Source of the DNA: an uncultured Pseudoflavonifractor sp.
Lineage (GTDB): Bacteria > Bacillota > Clostridia > Oscillospirales > Oscillospiraceae
Direction: 5' to 3'
Length of the DNA: 64,000 nt
NCBI GenBank assembly: GCA_947425785.1
Contig: CANEAY010000009.1
Coordinates: 28,784 to 92,783, forward strand
In this document: piece by piece, positions 37,266 through 44,795 of the stretch
How positions within the stretch are numbered: position 1 is the stretch's first letter
How the letters are laid out: every line of letters begins with the position of its first letter
The notes under the pieces: generated by a model
What the model saw: only the letters and a program-made list of their open reading frames with translations
What the model was told of the DNA's origin: nothing
Databases searched by the model: none
Position numbers and translations under genes: made by a program

Positions 37266-38567
37266 TTACTGTTCCAGGACGCTATCACCAAACAGAAAAC
37301 CCTTGAAGGTCTGCCCCATGTTGGTGACGAAAAGCCCCTTGCTGTCGGGAGGAATCTGCTCTGCGGCGGCGGGGCTGTCCAGGATAATGCGGGAGAGTAT
37401 ATCATCTGCTCTACCGCAGATACGGAAGGTTAGATTTGTGCGGATCTCTCCCGGTATCAGGTTTGCGCTGGGTCTCTGGGTAGCAAGCATAAGGTGGATA
37501 CCAAAGGCTCGGCCTTGTCGGGCGATTAGGGAAAGTTGCCGTACGATCTGGACAAAAAGCTTCTTTTCGGCCTTGTTCAGCTCAGTGGTATCCAAGACTT
37601 CTGCCACCTCATCGCAGGCCAGGATATACCGCTGGAGGTTTGCCTCGGTAGTTTCGTTGTATTCGTCTATATTTGGTGTTCCTGCTGTAAAAAAGAGTTT
37701 CCGGCGGCGTTCCAGTTCAGAGGTCAAGTCCTCCAAGGTGGCCAGCAGGGATTGAGGCTCAAAAACCATCTTGCAACGCCTGTGCCAGGCCGGGGAGTAG
37801 TCCACCCCGCCCTTAAAATCGGCAATGTAAACGGTGGCTCCTTTTTGGAGCGACTGCATGAGCAGTAACTTCAACAGTAGGCTTTTTCCGCTGCCGGTGG
37901 AGCCGCCCAGGAGAATGTGAGGCGTATTGGCTATGTTGATGGTTTCCCTGTTCCCCAGCAGGCCAACCCCCAGGGTTAACACAAAGCTATCCGGGGAAAG
38001 GTACTCGTCCTTCCAGTAGACCATCTCCGGGAGGGTAGAGCGCATGGAGATACCATGAACGAGCATTCTTTTACCATCTGGGGAGAGTTTGACGCTAACT
38101 ACCCGGCAGCGGAGAGCCGCTCCAATTTTTTCCTTGTCCTTCTCCCAGTGGGAAAGCGGGATATTGTCGGGGTCAAACTCATACATGTACCCTTGTTCCT
38201 TTGCCCTACGGATGGAAAACAGCATGGGGGGTGTGCGGGCGGAATTGACGAAGCCAGCCGCAATTAGCGCCGCTTGGATTTCTGCCGACCTTTTGGGTGT
38301 TCCAAGGGCAATAATGATCTCCGGCAGAAGAATGAGGGCTACCAGCAGCAGGGAAAGGCTTACGCTGTGGTAGATCAAATCGTTGCCCCTGGCAAGGGGC
38401 GTAAGCACTTTTGCACGGTTTACCCAAGCCAAGGCCACAATGACCAGATAGGCCAGCGGAATAAGCGCTTTTGCCGGATGGTAGGCGGCCATGTCTCGGA
38501 GACCAGCGGAGAACCGTTGGCGGCGTTCCTGCCGCCGTTTGGCCTGGGTCAGCTTCTTGTTGTCCAT
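37266..38567 (-). CDS. FtsK/SpoIIIE-like DNA translocase (TcpA-type coupling protein)
   Basis: A 433-residue protein with two N-terminal membrane helices (about 35-90) and a motor domain with Walker A GGSTGSGKSLL and DFKGGVDYSPAW; the later LACDEVAEVLD is Walker B-like, followed by the arginine-finger region ATQRPSANLIPGEIRTNL. It matches the FtsK-HerA coupling proteins of Gram-positive conjugative elements and is close in size to Tn916 Orf21. It likely moves element DNA across the membrane. Its ribosome binding site overlaps the rep stop, so the two are translationally coupled. Confidence 0.9.
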   Translation of the reverse strand: MDNKKLTQAKRRQERRQRFSAGLRDMAAYHPAKALIPLAYLVIVALAWVNRAKVLTPLARGNDLIYHSVSLSLLLVALILLPEIIIALGTPKRSAEIQAALIAAGFVNSARTPPMLFSIRRAKEQGYMYEFDPDNIPLSHWEKDKEKIGAALRCRVVSVKLSPDGKRMLVHGISMRSTLPEMVYWKDEYLSPDSFVLTLGVGLLGNRETINIANTPHILLGGSTGSGKSLLLKLLLMQSLQKGATVYIADFKGGVDYSPAWHRRCKMVFEPQSLLATLEDLTSELERRRKLFFTAGTPNIDEYNETTEANLQRYILACDEVAEVLDTTELNKAEKKLFVQIVRQLSLIARQGRAFGIHLMLATQRPSANLIPGEIRTNLTFRICGRADDILSRIILDSPAAAEQIPPDSKGLFVTNMGQTFKGFLFGDSVLEQ

Positions 38568-38573
38568 TTGTGA

Positions 38574-39539
38574 TTACCTCCATAAAAATGGATTGTCTAT
38601 GTAGTCTTTTGTTTCGAACTCCTGGAACTCGCCGGGAGCGGTGTAGTGTATGACCTTGTATATCCTGCGAAGCAGGGCGGCAAAGGTTGCCGGAGAGGTG
38701 TACTGCTCATCTGGGTACTGTTTGGACAGGCAGAGATTGGAAATGATGTAGACCTTGGTATAGCAGGCCACCCGGTTAGAGTATCGGGCGGGGAGGGTCA
38801 AGGGGTAGCCATCCAGATAGTTGAACAAGTCCCGGATTTTGAAGTTACTGGAATACTCGTCCAACAGGAGTACATCTTCTCCGGCGTAGCTGTCGAAGGG
38901 GTGAGCATAGTCCGTCACCCGGTAGACGCCGGAATAGCTGTGCCTTTCCATGACGGAGCGGGTCTTGCCTGTCCCGGGTGCCCCCCATATGTAGGTTACT
39001 TCCAGCTTGCGAAAGGTCTCGCGGTACTGCTGTTCTCGCATGGCCTGTCTCGCCCGATCTATTTTTTCCAGATTGAGCATATAGTCTGGATTTTGCTCCA
39101 TGATCTCAAAGTTTGAGAGGCCATCCTTGACAAGCCCATAGAGCCGGGCGAGATCAGTCCGTTTACCCTGCCGCTCTATTGGCAGCTCGCCCCATTCCTC
39201 AAATGTCCCGGGGATGGAGGTCTCGGCCTTGTCACTGTCCGTCCATTTCCCCGACTTCTGGACGTAGGCTCGGCACTCTGCCGCCGTGCCATCAGCACGG
39301 TCAAGGTGAGCCGCAGGGAAACGCCGCTTGATAGTGGAAAAGCGGGTGGGGTGTTCCAGAGTAAAGAAGATGTGCGTATGTGGCGTTTGCTCCTTTTCGC
39401 CCTGCTCATCGGCCATACACCAGTAGAGCAAAGAGGAAAATTGCTTTAGCGTCTCTTGAATTGCCTTATGGTCGAGACCCTTTTCAGCGGGATTGTTTAT
39501 GGTCAAGAGCCATTTCCGGCTCTGCGGGTCTTTCGGCAT
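38574..39539 (-). CDS. rep: CRESS-type replication initiator (HUH endonuclease + SF3 helicase)
   Basis: A 321-residue protein with the complete motif order of circovirus/geminivirus-type Reps. Motif I is WLLTINNP (10-17), motif II HTHIFF with the metal histidines H54 and H56, and motif III YVQKSG with catalytic Tyr92 and Lys95. FEEWGELP follows. The helicase half has Walker A GAPGTGKT (186-193), Walker B VLLLDEY (223-229) and VYIISN as motif C. It should nick an origin stem-loop and start rolling-circle replication. The start follows AAAGGAGG. The stem-loop 30 bases upstream fits its target. Such Reps are known from bacterial plasmids related to CRESS viruses (pCRESS groups). Confidence 0.92.
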   Translation of the reverse strand: MPKDPQSRKWLLTINNPAEKGLDHKAIQETLKQFSSLLYWCMADEQGEKEQTPHTHIFFTLEHPTRFSTIKRRFPAAHLDRADGTAAECRAYVQKSGKWTDSDKAETSIPGTFEEWGELPIERQGKRTDLARLYGLVKDGLSNFEIMEQNPDYMLNLEKIDRARQAMREQQYRETFRKLEVTYIWGAPGTGKTRSVMERHSYSGVYRVTDYAHPFDSYAGEDVLLLDEYSSNFKIRDLFNYLDGYPLTLPARYSNRVACYTKVYIISNLCLSKQYPDEQYTSPATFAALLRRIYKVIHYTAPGEFQEFETKDYIDNPFLWR

Positions 39540-39550
39540 TTTATGCCTCC

Positions 39551-39626
39551 TTTGCGATTGCGATAGAAGTTGCCAGAGGTAATACTTGGCTCTGGCAACC
39601 CGGCGGAGCCTTGCGGCTCCGCCGGG
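39551..39626 (-). other. Putative rolling-circle origin with circovirus-type nonanucleotide
   Basis: GTTGCCAGAG (39569-39578) and CTCTGGCAAC (39590-39599) form a perfect 10-bp stem. The 11-nt loop on the minus strand reads CCAAGTATTAC, so the nonanucleotide AAGTATTAC ends exactly where the 3' stem begins, as in circoviruses. On one side is a tandem TTGCGATTGCGAT, resembling two iterons. On the other is a second perfect hairpin, CCCGGCGGAGCC / GGCTCCGCCGGG. The rep ATG lies about 30 bases away. Confidence 0.82.
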
Positions 39627-39647
39627 AGCCAGCAGTATTTGTGGAGC

Positions 39648-39860
39648 TTACTTGCCAAGTTTCACACCGTGTTGCTCTTGGATATTATCATCGGCTACTG
39701 CCAGGGTCATAGACCCGGTAAGGCGAGTGCCGACCCGGTACTGCCCCTCGATGGTCTCTCTGCTGTTCACATCTGCAATTTCATAAGGCTGGCCTGCCTT
39801 CGAAATGCCTCTGGACACAGGGGCGAGACTGGAAACCATCTTTCCCGTCTGCTTGTCCAT
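39648..39860 (-). CDS. Small element protein of unknown function
   Basis: A 70-residue protein, MDKQTGKMVSSLAPVSRGIS and on, ending VADDNIQEQHGVKLGK. No family is recognised. The frame is open further upstream (KEYVVTSCY before the ATG) and the best ribosome binding site, AAGGAG, is 21 bases from the ATG, so the true start is uncertain and may be non-standard. It precedes the origin and rep in the same direction. Confidence 0.45.
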   Translation of the reverse strand: MDKQTGKMVSSLAPVSRGISKAGQPYEIADVNSRETIEGQYRVGTRLTGSMTLAVADDNIQEQHGVKLGK

Positions 39861-40150
39861 ATAGCACGAAGTTACAACATACTCCTTGGTCGTAGCGTGT
39901 TTCCTCCTTTCTCCTGCTCGTCAGCAGGGGGCTGCGCCAGGGGTCGTCACTCCTGTGGTGGTCAGCATAACACAGGGTTCTTGTTTTGTACACGCTCCGG
40001 CTGAAACAGGGAATGATGAGCCTGATACACTTTGCGGCACCGTTCTTGTACTCTTTAAACCTTTGAGGTACAATCCCACTTGCAAAAAAGGTTGCCATAT
40101 GCTACCATTGGCACAGATAAGACCACGTTAGAGGGGTAGGGGTGAATAAT
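39861..40150. other. Divergent intergenic region, no gene
   Basis: About 290 bases between the rightward regulator gene and the leftward rep operon. TTGCAA, 17 bases and TACCAT near 40079-40107 could be the promoter of the regulator; TGTACA, 17 bases and TATGCT on the minus strand could drive the rep operon. Both are weak matches. No other structure stands out. Confidence 0.4.
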
Positions 40151-40723
40151 ATGGCGCAACAAGACATCAAACCCAAGGAGTTTGTTTCTAACGAGGATAT
40201 CAAAGGTTCAATTTCAGCCGCAATGAAAGAATTGTACAAACGCTCCGGCAAACCCTCACATAAAGAGTTTGCTAATATGTGCGGGATTTCAAAAAGCACG
40301 TTTGCAAGGGCGTTAAATGGAAAATTATCTCTAATGACGGCTATACAAATATCGGATGCGTGTTGTGTCAGCCTGGACTTTATTTACAAGTTCGATAAAA
40401 CTTTAAAGCCGACGGTAACACCCTGGGAGCAACATATCATTCCCACTATACAAGAAATGGAATTTTCCAGAGTAAAGTATGCCATTCCTGCCGTTATCGT
40501 TTCCGCCAGTGTTGCAACGTTTTTTGAGGACATTTGGAAAGCTGAACAAGCCAAACTGCCAGAGAAGTTATTGCAGGAGGTAAAAACCCAGGCAAGAGCA
40601 GCACTATCCAAGAGGGGGCCGGACACGGATAAAACAGAGAGGGTGTATGCCCTTATTCCCGTTGAGAAATTCTTGTGTGCAATGCAATTAGATGACCTAG
40701 ATATAAGGCCAGCCCTTGAGTAA
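40151..40723 (+). CDS. XRE-type transcriptional regulator
   Basis: A 190-residue protein with a helix-turn-helix in the first third (KEFANMCGISKSTFARALNGKLSLMTAIQISDA). The rest has no recognised domain. It is divergent from the rep operon, the usual place for an element repressor or copy-control regulator. The ATG at 40151 is eight bases after AGGGG. The gene is more AT-rich than the chromosome. Confidence 0.65.
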   Translation: MAQQDIKPKEFVSNEDIKGSISAAMKELYKRSGKPSHKEFANMCGISKSTFARALNGKLSLMTAIQISDACCVSLDFIYKFDKTLKPTVTPWEQHIIPTIQEMEFSRVKYAIPAVIVSASVATFFEDIWKAEQAKLPEKLLQEVKTQARAALSKRGPDTDKTERVYALIPVEKFLCAMQLDDLDIRPALE

Positions 40724-40746
40724 GCTACTCAAGGGCTGGCCTTTTC
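40704..40746. terminator. Bidirectional terminator between two regulators
   Basis: GGCCAGCCCTTGAGTA and TACTCAAGGGCTGGCC form a 16-bp perfect stem around AGC, flanked by A/T runs. It overlaps the last codons of the rightward regulator and lies before the end of the leftward one. Confidence 0.9.
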
Positions 40747-40751
40747 ATCCT

Positions 40752-40988
40752 CTATTCCCCTTTTTGTGGCTGGGCCAGGCGATCCATGCTGACCCCCAGA
40801 GCCACGGAGATTTTGTAGAATGTCTCTACCGAGAAATTATAACCGGCCTTTTCGCTTTGTATCTGCCGGATAAAGTCATGGGACAAACCCACCGCCTCCG
40901 CAAGCTGGGCGGAGGTCATGCCCTTCTCCTTGCGGTAGCGGCGAATGTTGGCCCGTATGGTGTCGTATATGTTATGGTCAAATTCCAT
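40752..40988 (-). CDS. Small XRE-family helix-turn-helix regulator
   Basis: A 78-residue single-domain Cro/C1-type protein: MTSAQLAEAVGLSHDFIRQIQSEKAGYNFSVETFYKISVALGVS. It is transcribed away from the lipoprotein gene. A near-perfect 17-bp inverted repeat overlaps its start and recurs 30 bases upstream, suggesting autoregulation. Confidence 0.85.
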   Translation of the reverse strand: MEFDHNIYDTIRANIRRYRKEKGMTSAQLAEAVGLSHDFIRQIQSEKAGYNFSVETFYKISVALGVSMDRLAQPQKGE

Positions 40989-41050
40989 GAGCTATCACCT
41001 AACAAAAGTATAGTCGCCATGCTGTTCTTTGTATGTTAGGCGATAGCTCA
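40988..41050. promoter_or_regulatory. Long inverted repeat, likely operator pair
   Basis: TGAGCTATCACCTAACA (40988-41004) and TGTTAGGCGATAGCTCA (41034-41050) are inverted copies matching at 16 of 17 positions, 29 bases apart. One overlaps the start codon of the HTH gene and the other is just upstream of the lipoprotein promoter. Confidence 0.75.
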
Positions 41051-41059
41051 CATTTTCTC

Positions 41060-41088
41060 TTGCGATAGCCAGGAAGGTATGGTACACT
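41060..41088 (+). promoter_or_regulatory. Promoter of the lipoprotein gene
   Basis: TTGCGA, a 17-base spacer and TACACT, next to the operator repeat. Confidence 0.65.
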
Positions 41089-41129
41089 AGAGAAGCAAAC
41101 CCCAAATTTTACCTTGGAGGGACGTAAAG

Positions 41130-41741
41130 ATGAAGAAAAGAGCATTATCCCTTCTCCTGGCCCTGGCGTTGGCTCTTTGTCTGGCCGCTTGCGGTGGCAC
41201 GCCGGAGGAGCCCACTCCGGCTCCCAGCCCGACCCCAAAGGTGACCGCTACCCCTACTCCCACCCCCATGCCGACACCTACCCCGGAACCTACCCCGACG
41301 CCGGAGCCGACGGCCACGCCTACCCCTGCCCCCACTCCCACGCCTACGCTGGAGCCGACCCCGACACCTACGGCTGTACCGGAGGACTACATCTACGGCA
41401 ACGCCATTGGAGAAAAGACTAACAACCCAGTTCCTGCTGCCATCCCTGTGGAGGTGCAGCAGACGCCTGCTCCCGTCGAAACCGTTCCGTCTGCCGTTTA
41501 TCAGGCACCTGTGGTGATTCCCAACAACACCATTCCTCCTGAGGACGACGTTAAAGCATTAACGATTGAAGAAGCTATTGAAATGTTTAACATTTTACCT
41601 GAAACAATAGATGCTATGAAGAACAGCCCCAGCGAGTTTCATGTGGATCCAGAACTTAACAAATTTAACATTAGAGAACCTCGCATAAAGAAGTACAGAT
41701 TTATAGTTCAATATGCCCGACAAAGTTGTAGTAGATTTTGA
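41130..41741 (+). pseudogene. Secreted lipoprotein with Pro-Thr repeat linker, 3' end probably replaced
   Basis: A lipoprotein signal (MKKRALSLLLALALALCLAAC, lipobox LAAC) is followed by a low-complexity P-T-P-x linker (about residues 28-85) and then a domain ending in FHVDPELNKFNIREPRI. The last 13 or so codons and the stop lie inside the 3' end of the convergent second recombinase gene, on the opposite strand. This suggests that the recombinase element entered the gene and supplied the present C-terminus. A shorter but functional protein is possible. Confidence 0.6.
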
Positions 41742-43326
41742 TGTCCCGGTGGGTCTCCCCATCAATCTGGTACTTCTCGCCGACCTCGATGCGCTTTACC
41801 AAACGCAGGAGGGTGGGGCGGTCAAGTTCTTCAAGCTGGGAGTAGTCCCGGATCAGGTTCAGCCAGCTATCGGCGGCGCATTCGTCCTCCCTATGAGACT
41901 CCAACTGCGCCGTGAGCTGTGTCCGCTGTTCCAGCTTTTCCCGGCGCTCCGCCTCGTAGCGGTTCAGCAATTGGACGCACAGCGCCTCCGGCATGACGCC
42001 TTTCACCTTGTCCTCGTAGGCCGCCACCACCAACCTATCCAGTTCGGCCAGCCGCTTATCCAACGCCGCCAGCGTGGCCCGGAGCGTTTTCGTCTGCTCC
42101 AGGGTAGCGGCGTTCTTCTGGGCAAGTATCTTCTCTTTGAGAGCGGCAGGGCTGTTCTGCGCCAGCGTTGCCTTGCAGCGGATGTCCAGCAAAAGCAGTT
42201 GGGCCAGCACCTTGTAGTTGATATAGTGCGAAGTGCAGACCGCCTTGCCGCCGCTCATATACCGATTGCAGGTGTACGCTTTGAATTCACCAAAGTGACC
42301 ATCGGCGTGGCGTTTCCGGCTGCGGTAGTCCTTCTGGTAGCGCATCGACCCGCCACAGTCCATACAGTAGAGGACGCCGGCAAAGGTAGAGATTTCCCCG
42401 TCACTGCCGGAGCGCCCCTTGGATGGGTGATTGTCCAGCCTCTGAACGGCATCCCAGACCTCCTGAGAGATAAGCGGCTCATGGGTATGCTCCACCTTAA
42501 TCCAGTCCTCTCTCGGCTTGCTGATCTGCTTGTGGACCTTGTAGGAGACGGTGCCGGTTTTGTTCTGCACCATGTGGCCGAGATAGACCTCATTTCGCAG
42601 GATAGTCTTGACGGTCACATCGTTCCAGTACGTCGTTTCGCCCCGCAGGTTTGGTCGGCCCTCCGCCATGTAGTAGAAGCCACGCGGCGAGGGTACGCCC
42701 TCCTCATTGAGCGTTCGGGCAATTTTCCGAAAGCTGTCGCCCTGCAAGCGCATATCGAAAATGCGGCGGACAACAGGCGCGGTCACAGGGTCAATTTCGA
42801 GGATGTGCTTGTCCGCCGGAGATTTTCGGTAGCCGATAGGTGCGTAGCATCCGACATACTTTCCGCTCTTGAACGTAGACTGCTTTACCGCCCGAATTTT
42901 AGAACTTGTATCCCGGGCGTACAGGTCATTCATGACGTTCTTCAGAATGACCAGCATCTCGTTGTTCTTGTGAATGGTGTCCACACCGTCATTGAGGGCG
43001 ATGAACCGGCATCCCATACTTGGGAAAACGATGTCCGTATAACGTCCCGCCTCAATGTAGTCTCTGCCAAGGCGACTGAGGTCTTTACATAATATCAGAT
43101 TGATTTTCCCCGCTCTCGCATCAGCAATCATCTGATTGAACATGGGCCGATCGAAGGTCGTACCCGAGACTCCATCGTCACAGTAGGCGGCGTAGAGGTT
43201 CCAGCCCTGCTCCCGCACATACTGGCTGAGCATAATTTTCTGATTTTCAATGGACACGGACTCCCCGGTTCTCTCGTCATCGCGGCTGAGTCTGCAATAG
43301 ATTCCAACATTGTAGTTTTCCTGCAT
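41701..43326 (-). CDS. Second large serine recombinase
   Basis: A 541-residue recombinase, distinct from the one at attL. Catalytic serine is in IYCRLSRDDE (Ser14), followed by GTTFDRPMFNQMI, the recombinase domain, a zinc ribbon (LYCMDCGGSMRY and CNRYMSGGKAVC) and a coiled coil. The ATG at 43326 is chosen because the track start is 33 codons upstream of the resolvase fold; GGAGG lies 13 bases upstream. It probably belongs to a second element nested in the first. Confidence 0.93.
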   Translation of the reverse strand: MQENYNVGIYCRLSRDDERTGESVSIENQKIMLSQYVREQGWNLYAAYCDDGVSGTTFDRPMFNQMIADARAGKINLILCKDLSRLGRDYIEAGRYTDIVFPSMGCRFIALNDGVDTIHKNNEMLVILKNVMNDLYARDTSSKIRAVKQSTFKSGKYVGCYAPIGYRKSPADKHILEIDPVTAPVVRRIFDMRLQGDSFRKIARTLNEEGVPSPRGFYYMAEGRPNLRGETTYWNDVTVKTILRNEVYLGHMVQNKTGTVSYKVHKQISKPREDWIKVEHTHEPLISQEVWDAVQRLDNHPSKGRSGSDGEISTFAGVLYCMDCGGSMRYQKDYRSRKRHADGHFGEFKAYTCNRYMSGGKAVCTSHYINYKVLAQLLLLDIRCKATLAQNSPAALKEKILAQKNAATLEQTKTLRATLAALDKRLAELDRLVVAAYEDKVKGVMPEALCVQLLNRYEAERREKLEQRTQLTAQLESHREDECAADSWLNLIRDYSQLEELDRPTLLRLVKRIEVGEKYQIDGETHRDIKIYYNFVGHIEL

Positions 43327-43438
43327 CTTGATTTTTTTACCTCCCTGGACGCAGGTACATGGCATCGTGTTACCTGATGCCATTATACCCGCTTTATCAC
43401 TGTAAAGCAATAACCTCCCTCGCAAAAACAGGAAAAAT

Positions 43439-43657
43439 TTATGCCGTCTGCCGCCGGTTTCGCTCCAGTTCTATCGTGTCCAGCACCTCACCCATACCCG
43501 CCTTTTCAGAAAACCTGCTGATCAGGTGATAAGTCACTCCGTCTATCTCCACGTCAAGCCCCAGGTTCAAAAATGCGTTTCTCTGCCCTCCATACTCAAA
43601 GCCGGGAAACATCCCCTCGATGGCAATTTCTACAGGCTGTTTTTCAATTTCCCTCAA
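43439..43657 (-). CDS. Small transposon-associated protein
   Basis: A 72-residue protein, REIEKQPVEIAIEGMFPGFE and on, ending LDTIELERNRRQTA. It resembles small accessory proteins of clostridial serine-recombinase transposons, possibly TnpW-like; not proven. The start is a TTG six bases after GGAGG, overlapping the stop of the upstream gene. Confidence 0.55.
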   Translation of the reverse strand: MREIEKQPVEIAIEGMFPGFEYGGQRNAFLNLGLDVEIDGVTYHLISRFSEKAGMGEVLDTIELERNRRQTA

Positions 43658-44103
43658 GCGATACCTCCCATTCTCCGCAAGGTGTCCACGGTGTTGCCAA
43701 GCGCATTGTAAAGCCCCTGATTTTGGGGATTTTCCATACTGACCTTCGCCGCCATTCGGATTTTCCGCAAAGCGTTTTCTACCTCCCGTGTCGTGTACCC
43801 GGCTTGAACGGCATCAATCGCAAGATTAGCGAGGTAGACGCAATCAGTGCGGGACAGCCTGTCCTGCATGACCATTCGACCGAGCTGTTCCAGAACACCA
43901 TCCCGCGATTTCAGAGTTTTCGCCTCCATGCTCTCCAGCCATAGCAGTTCCCTGTTTTGAATTTCGGCAGCGGCTACCGATAACAGGTGGACGCCCTCGT
44001 ACATATACATCTTGTTCAGTGCCTGCCGCCGGCTGGGGGCGTATTCCTCCGTGATGTGGGCGTCCAGTTTTGGTCTGCCCCGTCTGCGCTTGATTTCCTC
44101 CAT
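43654..44103 (-). CDS. Transposon-associated hypothetical protein
   Basis: A 149-residue protein, MEEIKRRRGRPKLDAHITEE and on. The basic RRRGRPK start looks like an AT-hook; the rest is helical. No family is recognised. The ATG at 44103 is nine bases after AAAGGA. It is the first gene of a three-gene run ending in the second recombinase, and may assist or regulate it. Confidence 0.55.
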   Translation of the reverse strand: MEEIKRRRGRPKLDAHITEEYAPSRRQALNKMYMYEGVHLLSVAAAEIQNRELLWLESMEAKTLKSRDGVLEQLGRMVMQDRLSRTDCVYLANLAIDAVQAGYTTREVENALRKIRMAAKVSMENPQNQGLYNALGNTVDTLRRMGGIA

Positions 44104-44795
44104 GTTCACCAATCCTTTCGTAAAAAACAAAAATGCAGATACAATAAGACCGCCCACAACGATAAGTTGCGGTTCGGTCTATGTATCTGCATGGAAAAAA
44201 TATAAACAGTATTCAGTTCCCTATTATCATAGCACAAACGGATGTTCCTGTCAATGGTCGCGGAGAAATTTTTGTCAAGGGTCGGCGAAAACAGGGGGTG
44301 CAACCCCATTCCCGGAACGGGGTAGGAAACGCAAAATCAACAGCGGACGGCAGCCCTAAAGCGGCAGAATGCCGCGCAGCCAGACCAGCGGAGCGGTCTG
44401 TTCCGAGGGTTTGGGAAACTTCCCAACGAGCAGAAACAGCAGGTTCCGGCAACGCCGGGAATCGCTGTTTCGAGCCTTTGTATATACAAAGGCACTGCTC
44501 GCGCAGGATAGCAGACCACTATCAACGGGTCAAAAATGCCCGTTGATTTTGGTGGCAGGTTTGTCATCGCCACTCCGGGAAGTGACCTTTGGGCGGAAGT
44601 GCGCTACTGCGCGAGCAATGTATTTGTTCCCACAAATACGCAAAACGGACTTTCAACGTTGCCGCCGAAAGTCCGTTTTTACTCGTTGGGGCCGTACCCC
44701 AAAACCCCGTGAACAGCCCCTCGCCGGGGCTGGCTGCGCGTTCGATTCCCGAACGCTGAGGATTACATACATCTGCAAAATGTTGACTTGATTGA
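44104..44795. other. Hairpin-rich non-coding block
   Basis: No credible gene in almost 700 bases, but at least eight clear inverted repeats. Examples are the 20-bp perfect palindrome GCCTTTGTATATACAAAGGC (44474-44493), ATCAACGGG / CCCGTTGAT (44521-44547), AAAACGGACTTTC / GAAAGTCCGTTTT (44642-44679), TTGGGAA / TTCCCAA, GGGGT / ACCCC, and the distant pair TGCTCGCGCAG / CTGCGCGAGCA. It could be a transfer origin, a replication origin or a structured RNA. The repeat at 44642 also resembles a terminator. Confidence 0.55.

Noticed and set aside
39781-40098. 105-codon minus-strand ORF starting MATFFASGIVPQ
   Set aside because: It runs across the divergent promoter region and overlaps the small gene in another frame; no ribosome binding site was seen.
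44700-44765. A tRNA-like sequence (GCGTTCGATTCCCGAACGC)
   Set aside because: The short arm resembles a T-arm but no acceptor or anticodon stem can be drawn around it.
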